NCBI GenBank assembly: GCA_021770005.1
Contig: JAETRV010000019.1
Span: forward strand, 19,576 to 83,575
Direction of reading: 5' to 3'
DNA length: 64,000 nt
From: Anaerotruncus sp.
GTDB taxonomy: Bacteria > Bacillota > Clostridia > Oscillospirales > Ruminococcaceae
The notes below the pieces were generated by a model. The model did no database searches and was not told the origin of the DNA. It saw only the letters and a program-made list of their open reading frames with translations. The position numbers and the translations under genes were made by a program. Position 1 is the first letter of the stretch. Every line of letters begins with the position of its first letter. Positions 41,569-51,736 of this stretch are shown here, piece after piece.

Positions 41569-42255
41569 TTGATCGAGTTTATCAATGTTTCCAAAGTCTA
41601 CAAGACCGGAACGCATGCGCTCAATAACTTCAGCATCCGTATCGACCGGGGGGAATTTGTTTTCATCGTCGGGCCGTCGGGCGCGGGCAAAAGCACCTTT
41701 ATCAAGCTGCTGATGCGGGAGGAAAAGCCCACCTCAGGGGAAATCTATGTCAACGGGCAGGACCTCATCAAGCTCAAGCGGCGCAAGGTCCCGTATTTCC
41801 GGCGGACGCTCGGGGTGGTCTTTCAGGACTTCCGGCTGATCCCCAATATGAATGTCTATAATAATGTCGCGTTTGCTCTGCGGGTCACCAACGTCTCAGG
41901 ACGGGAAATCCGCAACCGGGTCCCGTATGTGCTCGGGCTGGTGGGGCTGGCCAACAAATCCAAGAGCATGCCCGAGCATCTTTCGGGCGGGGAACAGCAG
42001 CGTGTCGCGCTGGCGCGGGCGCTGGTGGCCAACCCGTCGCTCATCATCGCGGACGAGCCGACCGGCAACATCGACCCCGACCTCAGCTTTGAGATTGTTG
42101 ACCTGCTTTCGGAGATCAACAAGTGCGGCACCACTGTTGTGATGGTCACCCACGAGCACACGCTGGTCAACGAGTTCAACCACCGGGTGGTCACGATTGA
42201 CGAGGGCCAGGTGGTTTCGGACGACCGGCTGGATGGGGGGTACTATATCGAATGA
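41569..42255 (+). CDS. ftsE: FtsE cell-division ATPase
   Basis: 228-residue ABC ATPase. Walker A GPSGAGKST (about 36-44), signature LSGGEQQRVALARAL (about 140-155), Walker B LIIADEPTGNID. With FtsX it forms the septal ABC complex that drives peptidoglycan hydrolases rather than transport. It starts at a TTG. It overlaps ftsX by 4 bases. Confidence 0.96.
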   Translation: MIEFINVSKVYKTGTHALNNFSIRIDRGEFVFIVGPSGAGKSTFIKLLMREEKPTSGEIYVNGQDLIKLKRRKVPYFRRTLGVVFQDFRLIPNMNVYNNVAFALRVTNVSGREIRNRVPYVLGLVGLANKSKSMPEHLSGGEQQRVALARALVANPSLIIADEPTGNIDPDLSFEIVDLLSEINKCGTTVVMVTHEHTLVNEFNHRVVTIDEGQVVSDDRLDGGYYIE

Positions 42256-43160
42256 GGGGGAGCAGTTTTGGATACCTCGTCAAGGAGGGTATCAAAAACA
42301 TCTATGCCAACCGGCTGATGTCGTTCGCCTCGATTGGCACGCTGGTCGCCTGTATGTTGTTGATTGGCAGTTCGCTGCTGCTTTCGATGAATGTCAATGT
42401 GGTGGTCGGGCATTTTGAGACCCAGAACGAGATTGTTGCCTACCTCTATGACGATGTGACCCAGGAGCAGGTCTTCCAGATTGACCAGCAGATTGCAATG
42501 ATCGACAATATTTATGACACTATTTATCTGGATAAAGATGCGGTGCTTCAGGAACAGCAGGCGATGCTGGGCGACTTGGGGCCGCTTCTCGACTCGCTGG
42601 AAGGGGAGGAGAACCCCCTCCCCGCGACCTACCGGATGAAGGTGACCGACCTCGCGCAGCTCTCGAGTACGGTTATGCGGGTCGAGGCGATTGACGGGAT
42701 CGAGATGGTTCACTCGCCCGACCAGGTCGCGGAGGTGTTTGTCAGCCTGAAGAACGCCATCTCGACCGGCGGCATGTTCATCGTCGCGATCCTAATCGTC
42801 GTCTCGCTGGTCATCATCGGAAACACCATCAAGGTGACCGTCTTTAACCGGCGCAAAGAGATCAACATCATGAAATATGTCGGCGCGACCGATGGGTTTA
42901 TCCGTCTGCCGTTCTTCGTGGAGGGGTTCCTGCTCGGGCTGCTCTCCGCGTTGATCTCATTTGGCCTGCTCTGGCTCGGGTATAACTACATCATGGAGAT
43001 CATCGCCGAAAATCCGTCCATCTGGATCGAACAGGCGTATGCCAATATGATCCAGTTCAAGGATATTGCGTACCGGATGCTCAGTTGGTTTGCTGGCGGC
43101 GGTATCGGGATTGGCGTGTTCGGAAGTATGTTCTTTGTCAACAAATACCTGAAGGTCTGA
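42252..43160 (+). CDS. ftsX: FtsX cell-division membrane protein
   Basis: 302 residues. There is a cytoplasmic N-terminus, a first TM (about 23-45), a large extracellular domain (about 50-170) and three C-terminal TMs (about 178-200, 222-245, 275-298) with the FtsX-typical NTIKVTVFNRRKEINIMKYV loop. The external domain is the expected contact for the coiled-coil hydrolases encoded immediately downstream. Confidence 0.95.
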   Translation: MRGSSFGYLVKEGIKNIYANRLMSFASIGTLVACMLLIGSSLLLSMNVNVVVGHFETQNEIVAYLYDDVTQEQVFQIDQQIAMIDNIYDTIYLDKDAVLQEQQAMLGDLGPLLDSLEGEENPLPATYRMKVTDLAQLSSTVMRVEAIDGIEMVHSPDQVAEVFVSLKNAISTGGMFIVAILIVVSLVIIGNTIKVTVFNRRKEINIMKYVGATDGFIRLPFFVEGFLLGLLSALISFGLLWLGYNYIMEIIAENPSIWIEQAYANMIQFKDIAYRMLSWFAGGGIGIGVFGSMFFVNKYLKV

Positions 43161-43209
43161 TTCCTTTTGGGATGCTGCCGCCCGTCGGGGCGTGAAAGGG
43201 GGATTCCAC

Positions 43210-44430
43210 ATGTCAAAACGCAGACGCCTGCTCGCGGGTCTGCTCGCGCTGATGCTGCTCCTGCCGCTGCCTGTGCACGCGGACGAGGGGGACGAGCTGG
43301 ACAATAGCGCTGCGCAGGACCGGCTTGCCGAGCTGAACAACAGCTATAAAGAGCTGGAGAGCCAGAAGGAAAAGGTGGATTCCCAGATCAACAGCGCGCG
43401 GACCGAACGCAAAAGGCAGGAGATCATCAGCGCTGAGATCGACGGGCAGATCAACACGACCACCAAGCAGATCGAGCTGCTCACCGAGCGGATCGGCCTT
43501 TTGACCCAGCAGATCGGGCAGCTCAACGGCAGCATCGCGCAGAAACAGCTCGAGATGGAAGCCAAACAGGAAGAGATCGAGGGGACAATGGAGCTGTTCA
43601 AAAAGCGGATGCGTGCGATCTATATGTCGGGTGGCGGGAACAACACCGCAATCGGCATGATGCTCGGGGCGGAGAGCTATTCGCAGATGGTGATACGCGC
43701 CGAGGTGGTCGGCCGGGTGGCGAAGCATGACCGAGAACTGCTCTCCAAACTCGATCAGGATCTGAAGGAACTGAACGAGCTGAAAAACGGGATTGAGCAG
43801 GACAAACAGGAGATCGAGCAGAACAAGAGCGCGGTCGAGGACGACAAGACCGAGATGGCAGTCAAGAAGGAGGAGCTGGATAGCCAGTACCAGATGGCGC
43901 GGGACAAGGTGGAGGACATTGCCGCACAGGAACAGGAGTACCTCGCGAACAAGGCCGAAATCCAGAAGAAGCTGAATCTGCTCGAGGCGGAGATGCGTGC
44001 AATCTACGACGAGATCAACAAGGAGTCGGTCAACGTGCCGTATACCGGCGGCACCATGCGCTGGCCGTCCCCCAGCCTTTCGCAGATCACCACCCAGTTT
44101 GGTGAGGGGGGACACACCGGTATCGACATCACCGGCAGTGGCGCCTACGGCACACCGGTCCTCGCGGCGGGGGACGGGGTCGTCAAGGTGGCGAGCGTCC
44201 AGAACCCGGACAGCGGTTACGGCAAGTATATCATCATCGACCACGGCGGCGGGGTCCAAACCCTCTATGCGCATTGCAGCCTGCTTGGCGTCAGCGTGGG
44301 ACAGTCGGTCTCGGCGGGGCAGCAGATCGCACAGGTCGGATCAACCGGCTGGTCGACCGGCCCGCACATCCACTTTGAGGTGCGCAAAAACAGCCAGGCG
44401 GTCAATCCGCTCGCCTATGTGGGCGGCTGA
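43210..44430 (+). CDS. Coiled-coil M23 peptidoglycan hydrolase, first copy
   Basis: 406 residues from the ATG at 43210 (AAAGGGGGA upstream). Signal peptide (about 1-26), long charged coiled coil (about 35-275) and a C-terminal LytM/M23 domain (about 285-406). Zinc-binding motifs are intact: HTGID and HIHFE, plus the YAHCS histidine. The architecture is that of EnvC, and functionally of PcsB/CwlO, the hydrolase partners of FtsEX. The position right after ftsEX makes that partnership likely. It has a close paralogue immediately downstream. Confidence 0.92.
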   Translation: MSKRRRLLAGLLALMLLLPLPVHADEGDELDNSAAQDRLAELNNSYKELESQKEKVDSQINSARTERKRQEIISAEIDGQINTTTKQIELLTERIGLLTQQIGQLNGSIAQKQLEMEAKQEEIEGTMELFKKRMRAIYMSGGGNNTAIGMMLGAESYSQMVIRAEVVGRVAKHDRELLSKLDQDLKELNELKNGIEQDKQEIEQNKSAVEDDKTEMAVKKEELDSQYQMARDKVEDIAAQEQEYLANKAEIQKKLNLLEAEMRAIYDEINKESVNVPYTGGTMRWPSPSLSQITTQFGEGGHTGIDITGSGAYGTPVLAAGDGVVKVASVQNPDSGYGKYIIIDHGGGVQTLYAHCSLLGVSVGQSVSAGQQIAQVGSTGWSTGPHIHFEVRKNSQAVNPLAYVGG

Positions 44431-44487
44431 CCGCATAGACTGCGATAGATGGAGCATATGTCCCGGACGGGGCGGAAAGGGGTATCC

Positions 44488-45714
44488 ATGTCAAAGGGGA
44501 AACGGATTTTTGCGCTGGCGCTGGCGGCGTTGATGACCCTTATGGTCATTCTGCCAACCCTCTCGATGCTGGTGCATGCCACAAACAGTGAGGAGCCAAC
44601 CGAACAGCGGGATTTCACCGCCGAACGCAACAAGATTGCCGAGCTGAACGACAGCTATAAGGAGCTGGAAGCGCAGCAGAAGAAGATCGACTCGCAGATC
44701 AGCAACGCCAAGAGCGAGAAGCAGAAGCAGGAGGCGATCAAAGAGCAGATCGACGGGCAGATCAACACGACCACCAAGCAGATCGAGCTGCTTAGCGAGC
44801 GGATCGACCTGCTGAACGGCAACATTGAACAGAAGCAGGTTGAGATGGAGCAGAAGCAGACCCAGATTGACGGCACGATGGAACTGTTCAAAAAGCGGAT
44901 GCGCGCCATGTATATTGCGGGGAACAACACCAGCACGATCGGCCTGGTGCTCGGGGCGGAAAGCTACTCGCAGATGCTCATGCGTGCCGAGGTGGTCGGA
45001 CGGGTCGCGGAGCATGACCGGGAACTGCTTGCCAAGCTGGATCAGGACTTCAGAGAGCTGAACGAGATCAAAAGCGAGATCGAGGAGGATAAAAGCGCGG
45101 TCGAGGGCGACAAGGCGGAGATGGCCGAGAAAAAGGAGGAGCTGGACGACCAGTTCAAGCTCGCACAGGATAAAATCCACGACTTTGATGCGATGGAAAA
45201 GGAGTTTATGGCCAACAAGGCCGAGCTGCAAAAGCAGATGAAGCAGGTGCAGGCGCAGATGCAGGCGATCTATGACGAGATCAATCGGGAATCGATGAAT
45301 GTGCCTTACACCGGCGGCGTGATGCAGTGGCCCTCCCGTTCGCTCTCGCAGATCACTTCCGGCTATGGTTCGCGGTTCGGCGGCAGCGATTTCCATACCG
45401 GCATCGACATTGCGGGCAGCGGCGCTTACGGCTCCCCAGTCCTTGCGGCGGCAACCGGCACTGTCAAGGTGGCGAATACCGCGGTCACACCGGGATATGG
45501 CTATGGCAAATATGTCATCATCGACCACGGCGGCGGGATCCAGACCCTCTATGCGCATTGCAGCGCGCTCAATGTCAGCGTAGGGCAGACGGTCGCGGTC
45601 GGGCAGCAGATCGCACAGGTCGGGTCCACCGGCTGGTCGACCGGCCCGCATATCCATTTCGAGGTGCGCAAGAACGGTAAGTCGGTCAATCCGCTTTCCT
45701 ATGTGGGCGGCTGA
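44488..45714 (+). CDS. Coiled-coil M23 peptidoglycan hydrolase, second copy
   Basis: 408 residues from the ATG at 44488 (GGAAAGGGG upstream). It is highly similar to the preceding protein along its whole length: signal peptide, coiled coil with the shared IDGQINTTTKQIELL segment, and an M23 domain with HTGIDIAG and HIHFEVRKN. The catalytic residues are intact in both copies, so this is a tandem duplication of active-looking enzymes rather than a decaying copy. The coiled coil has diverged more than the M23 domain. Confidence 0.92.
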   Translation: MSKGKRIFALALAALMTLMVILPTLSMLVHATNSEEPTEQRDFTAERNKIAELNDSYKELEAQQKKIDSQISNAKSEKQKQEAIKEQIDGQINTTTKQIELLSERIDLLNGNIEQKQVEMEQKQTQIDGTMELFKKRMRAMYIAGNNTSTIGLVLGAESYSQMLMRAEVVGRVAEHDRELLAKLDQDFRELNEIKSEIEEDKSAVEGDKAEMAEKKEELDDQFKLAQDKIHDFDAMEKEFMANKAELQKQMKQVQAQMQAIYDEINRESMNVPYTGGVMQWPSRSLSQITSGYGSRFGGSDFHTGIDIAGSGAYGSPVLAAATGTVKVANTAVTPGYGYGKYVIIDHGGGIQTLYAHCSALNVSVGQTVAVGQQIAQVGSTGWSTGPHIHFEVRKNGKSVNPLSYVGG

Positions 45715-45743
45715 CCTATCCCCATCCTGAAGGAGATTTACTT

Positions 45744-47243
45744 ATGAACAAGAAAATTTCGCTTGGTGCGGCGATCGCTTTTATGCTGATTGTCGCCGCC
45801 GCCACCTTTTCAATGAGTATGCTCTATGCGATGAGCACCTTCAACGAGAAGGTCTACAGTGTCAAGGAGCGCGAAAGTACCTATAGCAAGATCGCCGAGA
45901 TCGATAGCTATGTCCGGCAGAACTATATTGGCTCGATTACCGAGACACGGCTCACCGATGCGACTGCGGAGGGGTTTCTCGCGGGCACCGGAGACCCGTA
46001 TGCGAAATATTATGACGCGTCGAGCTACGCGCGCCTGCTTGAGGACTACTCCAATAAATCGGTGCAGATCGGCATTGTGACCACGATGGACGAGAGCGGC
46101 TATATCCGGATCGTCGAGGTCTATCCCGATTCGCCGGCCCAGGCGGTCGGGCTGGAAGTGGATGACCTGATTGTCAATATCGACGAAACCGACGTGAGCA
46201 AGGATAACTATGCCGAGGCGGTCGGGATGCTCCGCGGCGAGCCGGGCACCAAGATGACCATTGTGCTCCGTAAAGGGGTGGAGGATACCACCCTTGAGAT
46301 GACCCGCCGGTTTGTCGAGGTACCGTCGGTCAATACCTCGATGCTGGATAACTATATCGGGTTGGTGACCTTCAAGGAGTTCAATGATAACACGCCCGAC
46401 CAGTTCAATAAGCAGATCAACGGCCTGATTGACCAGGGGGCCGCCGGTCTGATCTTTGATGTGCGCGGGGTGAGCTCAGGGACTCTGCGTTCGGTCGCAC
46501 AGGTGCTTGACAAGCTGCTGCCCGAAGGGGTGATCGTCTCCTCGACCAACAAGAACGGCGAGACAACGGTGCTCGAAACCTCGGATGCGCGGGAAGTTGC
46601 GCTGCCGATGGAGGTGCTGGTCAACGAAAAGACCTCGGGGGAAGCGGAGCTGTTTGCGCAAGCAATCCGGGACTACAACAAAGGCGGGATCGTCGGGACG
46701 ACCACTGCGGGCAAGGGCACCATGCAGACCACCTTCCCGCTCACCGACGGCAGCGCAATCCGGCTAACCACCGCGCGATATAATCCGCCGGTCAGCCCGA
46801 GCTATGACGGCGTGGGGGTACAGCCCGATTTCGAGGTCAAGATGACCGAAGAGCAGGCAGCGCTCTCCGCGGCAATGGGCGGCGTGGAAAATGATCCGCA
46901 GCTCAAAAAGGCGGTGGAGGCGATTACAGTCGTTATCAAGAGCGGCGGCAGCCTCGAGACGATGGAAACGGCCGACCCGTCGGTAAGCCAGCCGGAACAG
47001 GCCTCGTCCTCCAGCTCGGAGGAAAGCAGTTCCGAGGATACAGACAGTAGCTCGGACGACGGGGAAGAGGAGGATGACGAGGACAGCTCATCGGAGGATG
47101 AGGAGGAATCTTCTTCAGAAGCGGAGGAAACCAGCTCGGCGGAAGAGGAGGAGAGCGCTTCAGAGGATGAGGAGAGCAGCTCGAACGCCGAACAAGAGAG
47201 CAGCGCTTCGGAGGATGAGGAATCCAGCTCGGATAGCCAGTGA
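45744..47243 (+). CDS. S41 (CtpA-like) peptidase-family protein with acidic tail
   Basis: 499 residues: N-terminal TM anchor (about 7-30), a PDZ domain (about 110-190) and an S41 protease domain (about 195-370). The Lys motif TAGKGTMQ is present. The segment that usually carries the catalytic Ser (TASAAE-type) reads NEKTSGEAELF, so the Ser is shifted or replaced. After about residue 410 comes a low-complexity tail of some 85 Ser, Glu and Asp residues, exposed outside the membrane. It follows the two M23 hydrolases by 29 bases and may process or regulate them; that is inference. Confidence 0.87.
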   Translation: MNKKISLGAAIAFMLIVAAATFSMSMLYAMSTFNEKVYSVKERESTYSKIAEIDSYVRQNYIGSITETRLTDATAEGFLAGTGDPYAKYYDASSYARLLEDYSNKSVQIGIVTTMDESGYIRIVEVYPDSPAQAVGLEVDDLIVNIDETDVSKDNYAEAVGMLRGEPGTKMTIVLRKGVEDTTLEMTRRFVEVPSVNTSMLDNYIGLVTFKEFNDNTPDQFNKQINGLIDQGAAGLIFDVRGVSSGTLRSVAQVLDKLLPEGVIVSSTNKNGETTVLETSDAREVALPMEVLVNEKTSGEAELFAQAIRDYNKGGIVGTTTAGKGTMQTTFPLTDGSAIRLTTARYNPPVSPSYDGVGVQPDFEVKMTEEQAALSAAMGGVENDPQLKKAVEAITVVIKSGGSLETMETADPSVSQPEQASSSSSEESSSEDTDSSSDDGEEEDDEDSSSEDEEESSSEAEETSSAEEEESASEDEESSSNAEQESSASEDEESSSDSQ

Positions 47244-47370
47244 TTTCTTTAGATTGTTTCCTGTTTTTTCTGGGCATACCGGAGGGATTCCTTTCATAAA
47301 CTGGACAGGTAAGACAACAGAGAATTTCCTCCGTTCTTTGTGAATGTTTCATGAAATTCGTTGCGCATGC

Positions 47371-47399
47371 TTGACAGATTTCGAACGTTTGAATATAAT
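47371..47399 (+). promoter_or_regulatory. Sigma-A promoter of greA
   Basis: A perfect TTGACA (47371-47376) and a perfect TATAAT (47394-47399), 17-base spacer. The leader is about 215 bases and holds no structure that I can name. This accounts for the 47244-47620 gap. Confidence 0.9.
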
Positions 47400-47620
47400 A
47401 TGTGCTATTGGCTGAACCTTCTCCGGTTTGGTTGTGCGATGTTTGCAAAATTCATTGCTGCGCCGCCAGAAATCGACGCTGGAATCCAGCCGGTTCGATT
47501 ATAATGGCCGATGGCATTGTCGCCGTGATGTCGTGGTGGGGCCCGGGAAATGGGGGAGCGCATACCTGGGAGCTGGAAACCGACGGCATTAGAATTGTAT
47601 GTTTAAAGGAGAAAATGAAA

Positions 47621-48094
47621 ATGGCAACAGAACTGGTAATGACTACCGAGGGCTATGAAGCACTCAAGGCAGAACTCAATGAGCTGAAAAGCGTCACCCG
47701 CGGGGAAATCTCCGAGAAGATCCGGGTTGCGCGCGGATTCGGTGACCTTTCGGAGAACAGCGAGTATGACGAGGCCAAAAACGAGCAGGCAGTTGTAGAG
47801 GCGCGGATCAAGAAGCTGGAAGACCAGCTCAAGTCGGTCAAGGTTATCAGCCGCGACCAGCTTTCCACCGAGACGGTCGGGATCGGCTGCCGGGTGAAGA
47901 TACTTGACCTCGAGTTTGACGAGGAGATGGAATATGTGATCGCAAGTTCGGTTGAGTCCCATAACGATCTCAACAGCATCTCGGATGAATCCCCTGTTGG
48001 CAAGGGCCTGATGGGACACAAGGTCGGGGATGTGGTTGAGATACATGCTCCCGCGGCGGTCCTCAAGCTCAAAATTCTGGAGATCGGCCTATAA
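47621..48094 (+). CDS. greA: Transcription elongation factor GreA
   Basis: 157 residues: N-terminal coiled coil (about 1-75) with the acidic tip motif GFGDLSENSEYDEAK that reaches the RNA polymerase active site, and a C-terminal FKBP-like domain with the family-typical SPVGKGLMGHKVGD. I take the ATG at 47621, 8 bases after AAGGAG, over the one at 47615, which is too close. Followed by a terminator and then lysS, a common Firmicute order. Confidence 0.96.
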   Translation: MATELVMTTEGYEALKAELNELKSVTRGEISEKIRVARGFGDLSENSEYDEAKNEQAVVEARIKKLEDQLKSVKVISRDQLSTETVGIGCRVKILDLEFDEEMEYVIASSVESHNDLNSISDESPVGKGLMGHKVGDVVEIHAPAAVLKLKILEIGL

Positions 48095-48122
48095 TTCCCG
48101 GCGGAAACGGTGAAAATTTTGT

Positions 48123-48155
48123 AAAAAAGCGGGCTATGCAGAAGCCTGCTTTTTT
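48123..48155 (+). terminator. Terminator of greA
   Basis: AAAAAAGCGGGCT pairs with AGCCTGCTTTTTT with a small internal mismatch. Confidence 0.85.
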
Positions 48156-48283
48156 GCTATAATATCCGCAGAGCGGATATGATAGGGCTTATGGCCAGAA
48201 CTAAAAACAGGGTTTGCCGGCGCTAAGACAGGATGACGGCGGCCGAAAACGTATTATTATCATTGTTAAGGATGTGTCATATT

Positions 48284-49801
48284 GTGAGTGAGAACCAGAA
48301 CAACCCTGCGGTCGAACTGACTGCGGAGGAAGAACAGCAGAAGCGCTCGGAGATTTTGCAGATTCGTCGGGACAAGCTGTCCGCCCTGCAAAATGAGGGC
48401 AAGGACCCATTCCAGATTACGACCTATGCGCGCACTGCCTATGCGGCCCAGATTGTGGAAAAATTTGACGAGATGGAGGGCAAGACCGTCTCGATCGCAG
48501 GGCGGATTATGAGCAAACGGGGGATGGGAAAGGCTTCGTTCATCGACCTGCGGGATAGTTCGGGCCGGGTGCAGAGCTATGTCCGGCAGGACCATGTTGG
48601 ACCGGAAGTCTATGCGGACTTCAAAAAATGGGACATCGGGGACATCATCGGCATCGAGGGCGAGGTGTTCCGCACCCAGAAGGGGGAAATTTCGGTCAAG
48701 GCGGATAAAGCGGTTCTGCTCTCCAAATCTCTGCTGCCGCTCCCTGAAAAGTGGCATGGGCTGAAAGATACCGAACTGCGTTACCGCCAGCGGTATGTTG
48801 ATCTGATTGTCAATCCGGATGTCAAGGATACCTTTGTCAAGCGTTCGCGGATCATCAGCGCGATCCGCAGCGTCCTCGACCGCAAAGGCTTCCTTGAGGT
48901 CGAAACCCCGGTACTGCACATGCAGGCAGGGGGGGCGAATGCGCGCCCGTTCATCACCCACCACAACACGCTTGATTTGGATATGTATCTGCGTATCGCG
49001 CTCGAGCTGCACCTCAAACGGCTGATCGTGGGCGGGTTCGACAAGGTCTATGAGATCGGACGCACTTTCCGCAATGAGGGGATGGATCCACGCCATAACC
49101 CAGAGTTTACCCTGCTTGAATTATACGAAGCGTACACCGACTATCGGGGTATGATGGATATTACAGAGGAATTGATCCGGTATTGTGCGCAAACGGTACT
49201 CGGCACCAGTGTGATCCGGTATGGGGAGGTCGAGATCGATCTGGACAAGCCGTTTGAGCGGCTTTCGATGCTCGAGGCGGTCAAGAAATACAGCGGTGTG
49301 GATTTCCGGACGGTGGAAACCTTGGAGCAGGCACGTGCCTTGGCTAAGGAGCACCACATTGAATATGAGGAACGGCATGGAAAGGGCGACATCCTCAGCC
49401 TTTTCTTTGAGGAATACTGCGAGGAACACCTGATTCAGCCGGTCTTTATCACCGAGCACCCGGTTGACATTTCGCCGCTCTCCAAGCGTAAACCGGACGA
49501 TCCGGAGTATACCGAACGGTTTGAGCTGTTCATCCTCGGTCGCGAGCACGCCAATGGGTTCAGCGAGCTGAACGACCCGATCGACCAGCGCGCGCGGTTT
49601 GAACACCAGGCAGCGCTGAAAGCTGCTGGGGACGAGGAAGCAACCGATGTGGATGAGGATTTCCTCACCGCCTTGGAATATGGTATGCCTCCGACAGGCG
49701 GAGTGGGAATCGGTATCGACCGCTTGGTCATGTTGCTGACCAATAGCGTTTCGATCCGCGATGTCCTGCTCTTCCCGGCAATGAAGCCGCTGGATAAATA
49801 A
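48284..49801 (+). CDS. lysS: Lysyl-tRNA synthetase (class II)
   Basis: 505 residues. The N-terminal OB-fold anticodon-binding domain ([19 protein letters not shown]) is followed by class II motif 1, motif 2 ([18 protein letters not shown]) and motif 3 ([13 protein letters not shown]). The likely start is the GTG at 48284, about 11 bases after AAGGA; the upstream codons are not LysS-like. No T-box leader is visible. Confidence 0.95.
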   Translation: MSENQNNPAVELTAEEEQQKRSEILQIRRDKLSALQNEGKDPFQITTYARTAYAAQIVEKFDEMEGKTVSIAGRIMSKRGMGKASFIDLRDSSGRVQSYVRQDHVGPEVYADFKKWDIGDIIGIEGEVFRTQKGEISVKADKAVLLSKSLLPLPEKWHGLKDTELRYRQRYVDLIVNPDVKDTFVKRSRIISAIRSVLDRKGFLEVETPVLHMQAGGANARPFITHHNTLDLDMYLRIALELHLKRLIVGGFDKVYEIGRTFRNEGMDPRHNPEFTLLELYEAYTDYRGMMDITEELIRYCAQTVLGTSVIRYGEVEIDLDKPFERLSMLEAVKKYSGVDFRTVETLEQARALAKEHHIEYEERHGKGDILSLFFEEYCEEHLIQPVFITEHPVDISPLSKRKPDDPEYTERFELFILGREHANGFSELNDPIDQRARFEHQAALKAAGDEEATDVDEDFLTALEYGMPPTGGVGIGIDRLVMLLTNSVSIRDVLLFPAMKPLDK

Positions 49802-49847
49802 GAATCTGCCAATACGGTTGAAACAGAAAGAGTTCTGGGAGAGCGGG

Positions 49848-49870
49848 ATGCTCCCCCGGAGCTTTTTCTT
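49848..49870 (+). terminator. Probable terminator of lysS
   Basis: GCTCC and GGAGC form a short stem with a CCC loop, followed by TTTTT. Confidence 0.55.
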
Positions 49871-49950
49871 AAGGCTCTAAGGGCCGCCGCTTCGAGCTGG
49901 TTGGCCTATGTACGCCGCTGTAGTGGCAGTGAAAGAAATCAAGAAAAACG
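49871..49950. repeat. Degenerate repeat-family fragment, copy R6
   Basis: GGTTGGCCTATGTACGCCGC and the surrounding bases align with the middle of copy R4, with several substitutions. It lies 70 bases after the lysS stop. Confidence 0.6.
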
Positions 49951-49992
49951 TTTGAAAGTTGTTTGAGTAATTCACAGGAAAGAGGGGGTTTG

Positions 49993-51485
<1,493 letters not shown>

Positions 51486-51486
<1 letters not shown>

Positions 51487-51542
51487 TTCTCAATATAAGA
51501 ATAAATAATTCTCATGTTGAAAATAATTCTTAATATGAGAAA
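51486..51542. promoter_or_regulatory. Three tandem 17-bp sites, probable enhancer for the sigma-54 activator
   Basis: Sites at 51486-51502 (ATTCTCAATATAAGAAT), 51508-51524 (ATTCTCATGTTGAAAAT) and 51526-51542 (ATTCTTAATATGAGAAA) share ATTCTYA...A-RAA dyad character. Starts are 22 and 18 bases apart, on nearly the same helix face. They lie about 170-220 bases upstream of the predicted transcription start, the normal distance for enhancer sites of sigma-54 activators. Confidence 0.75.
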
Positions 51543-51557
51543 CAATTGTGTAAAATA

Positions 51558-51617
51558 AAAAGCAGAGTTTTTGCAGACCTCGAGCAAGAGAAGAGGGCAA
51601 AGACTCTGCTTTTTTGT
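51558..51617 (+). terminator. Long-loop terminator after the activator gene
   Basis: AAGCAGAGT pairs with ACTCTGCTT at the two ends of a long loop, followed by TTTT. It insulates the activator gene from the target operon and lies between the enhancer sites and the promoter. Confidence 0.65.
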
Positions 51618-51683
51618 GGATATCAACCAAATGAAGAAGGAAAGATTCTATAGAAATGTAGAAACTATCCGCAAATGACGCGG

Positions 51684-51700
51684 TTGGAACAGAACTTGCT
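51684..51700 (+). promoter_or_regulatory. Sigma-54 (-24/-12) promoter of the dpaL operon
   Basis: TTGGAACAGAACTTGCT fits the YTGGCACGRNNNTTGCW consensus except at two positions. The invariant GG (51686-51687) and GC (51698-51699) are correctly 10 bases apart. Transcription should start near 51711, shortly before the dpaL ribosome binding site. Confidence 0.85.
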
Positions 51701-51736
51701 CTATAAATAGGCACACAGAGAAAGGGTGTGGAACAG

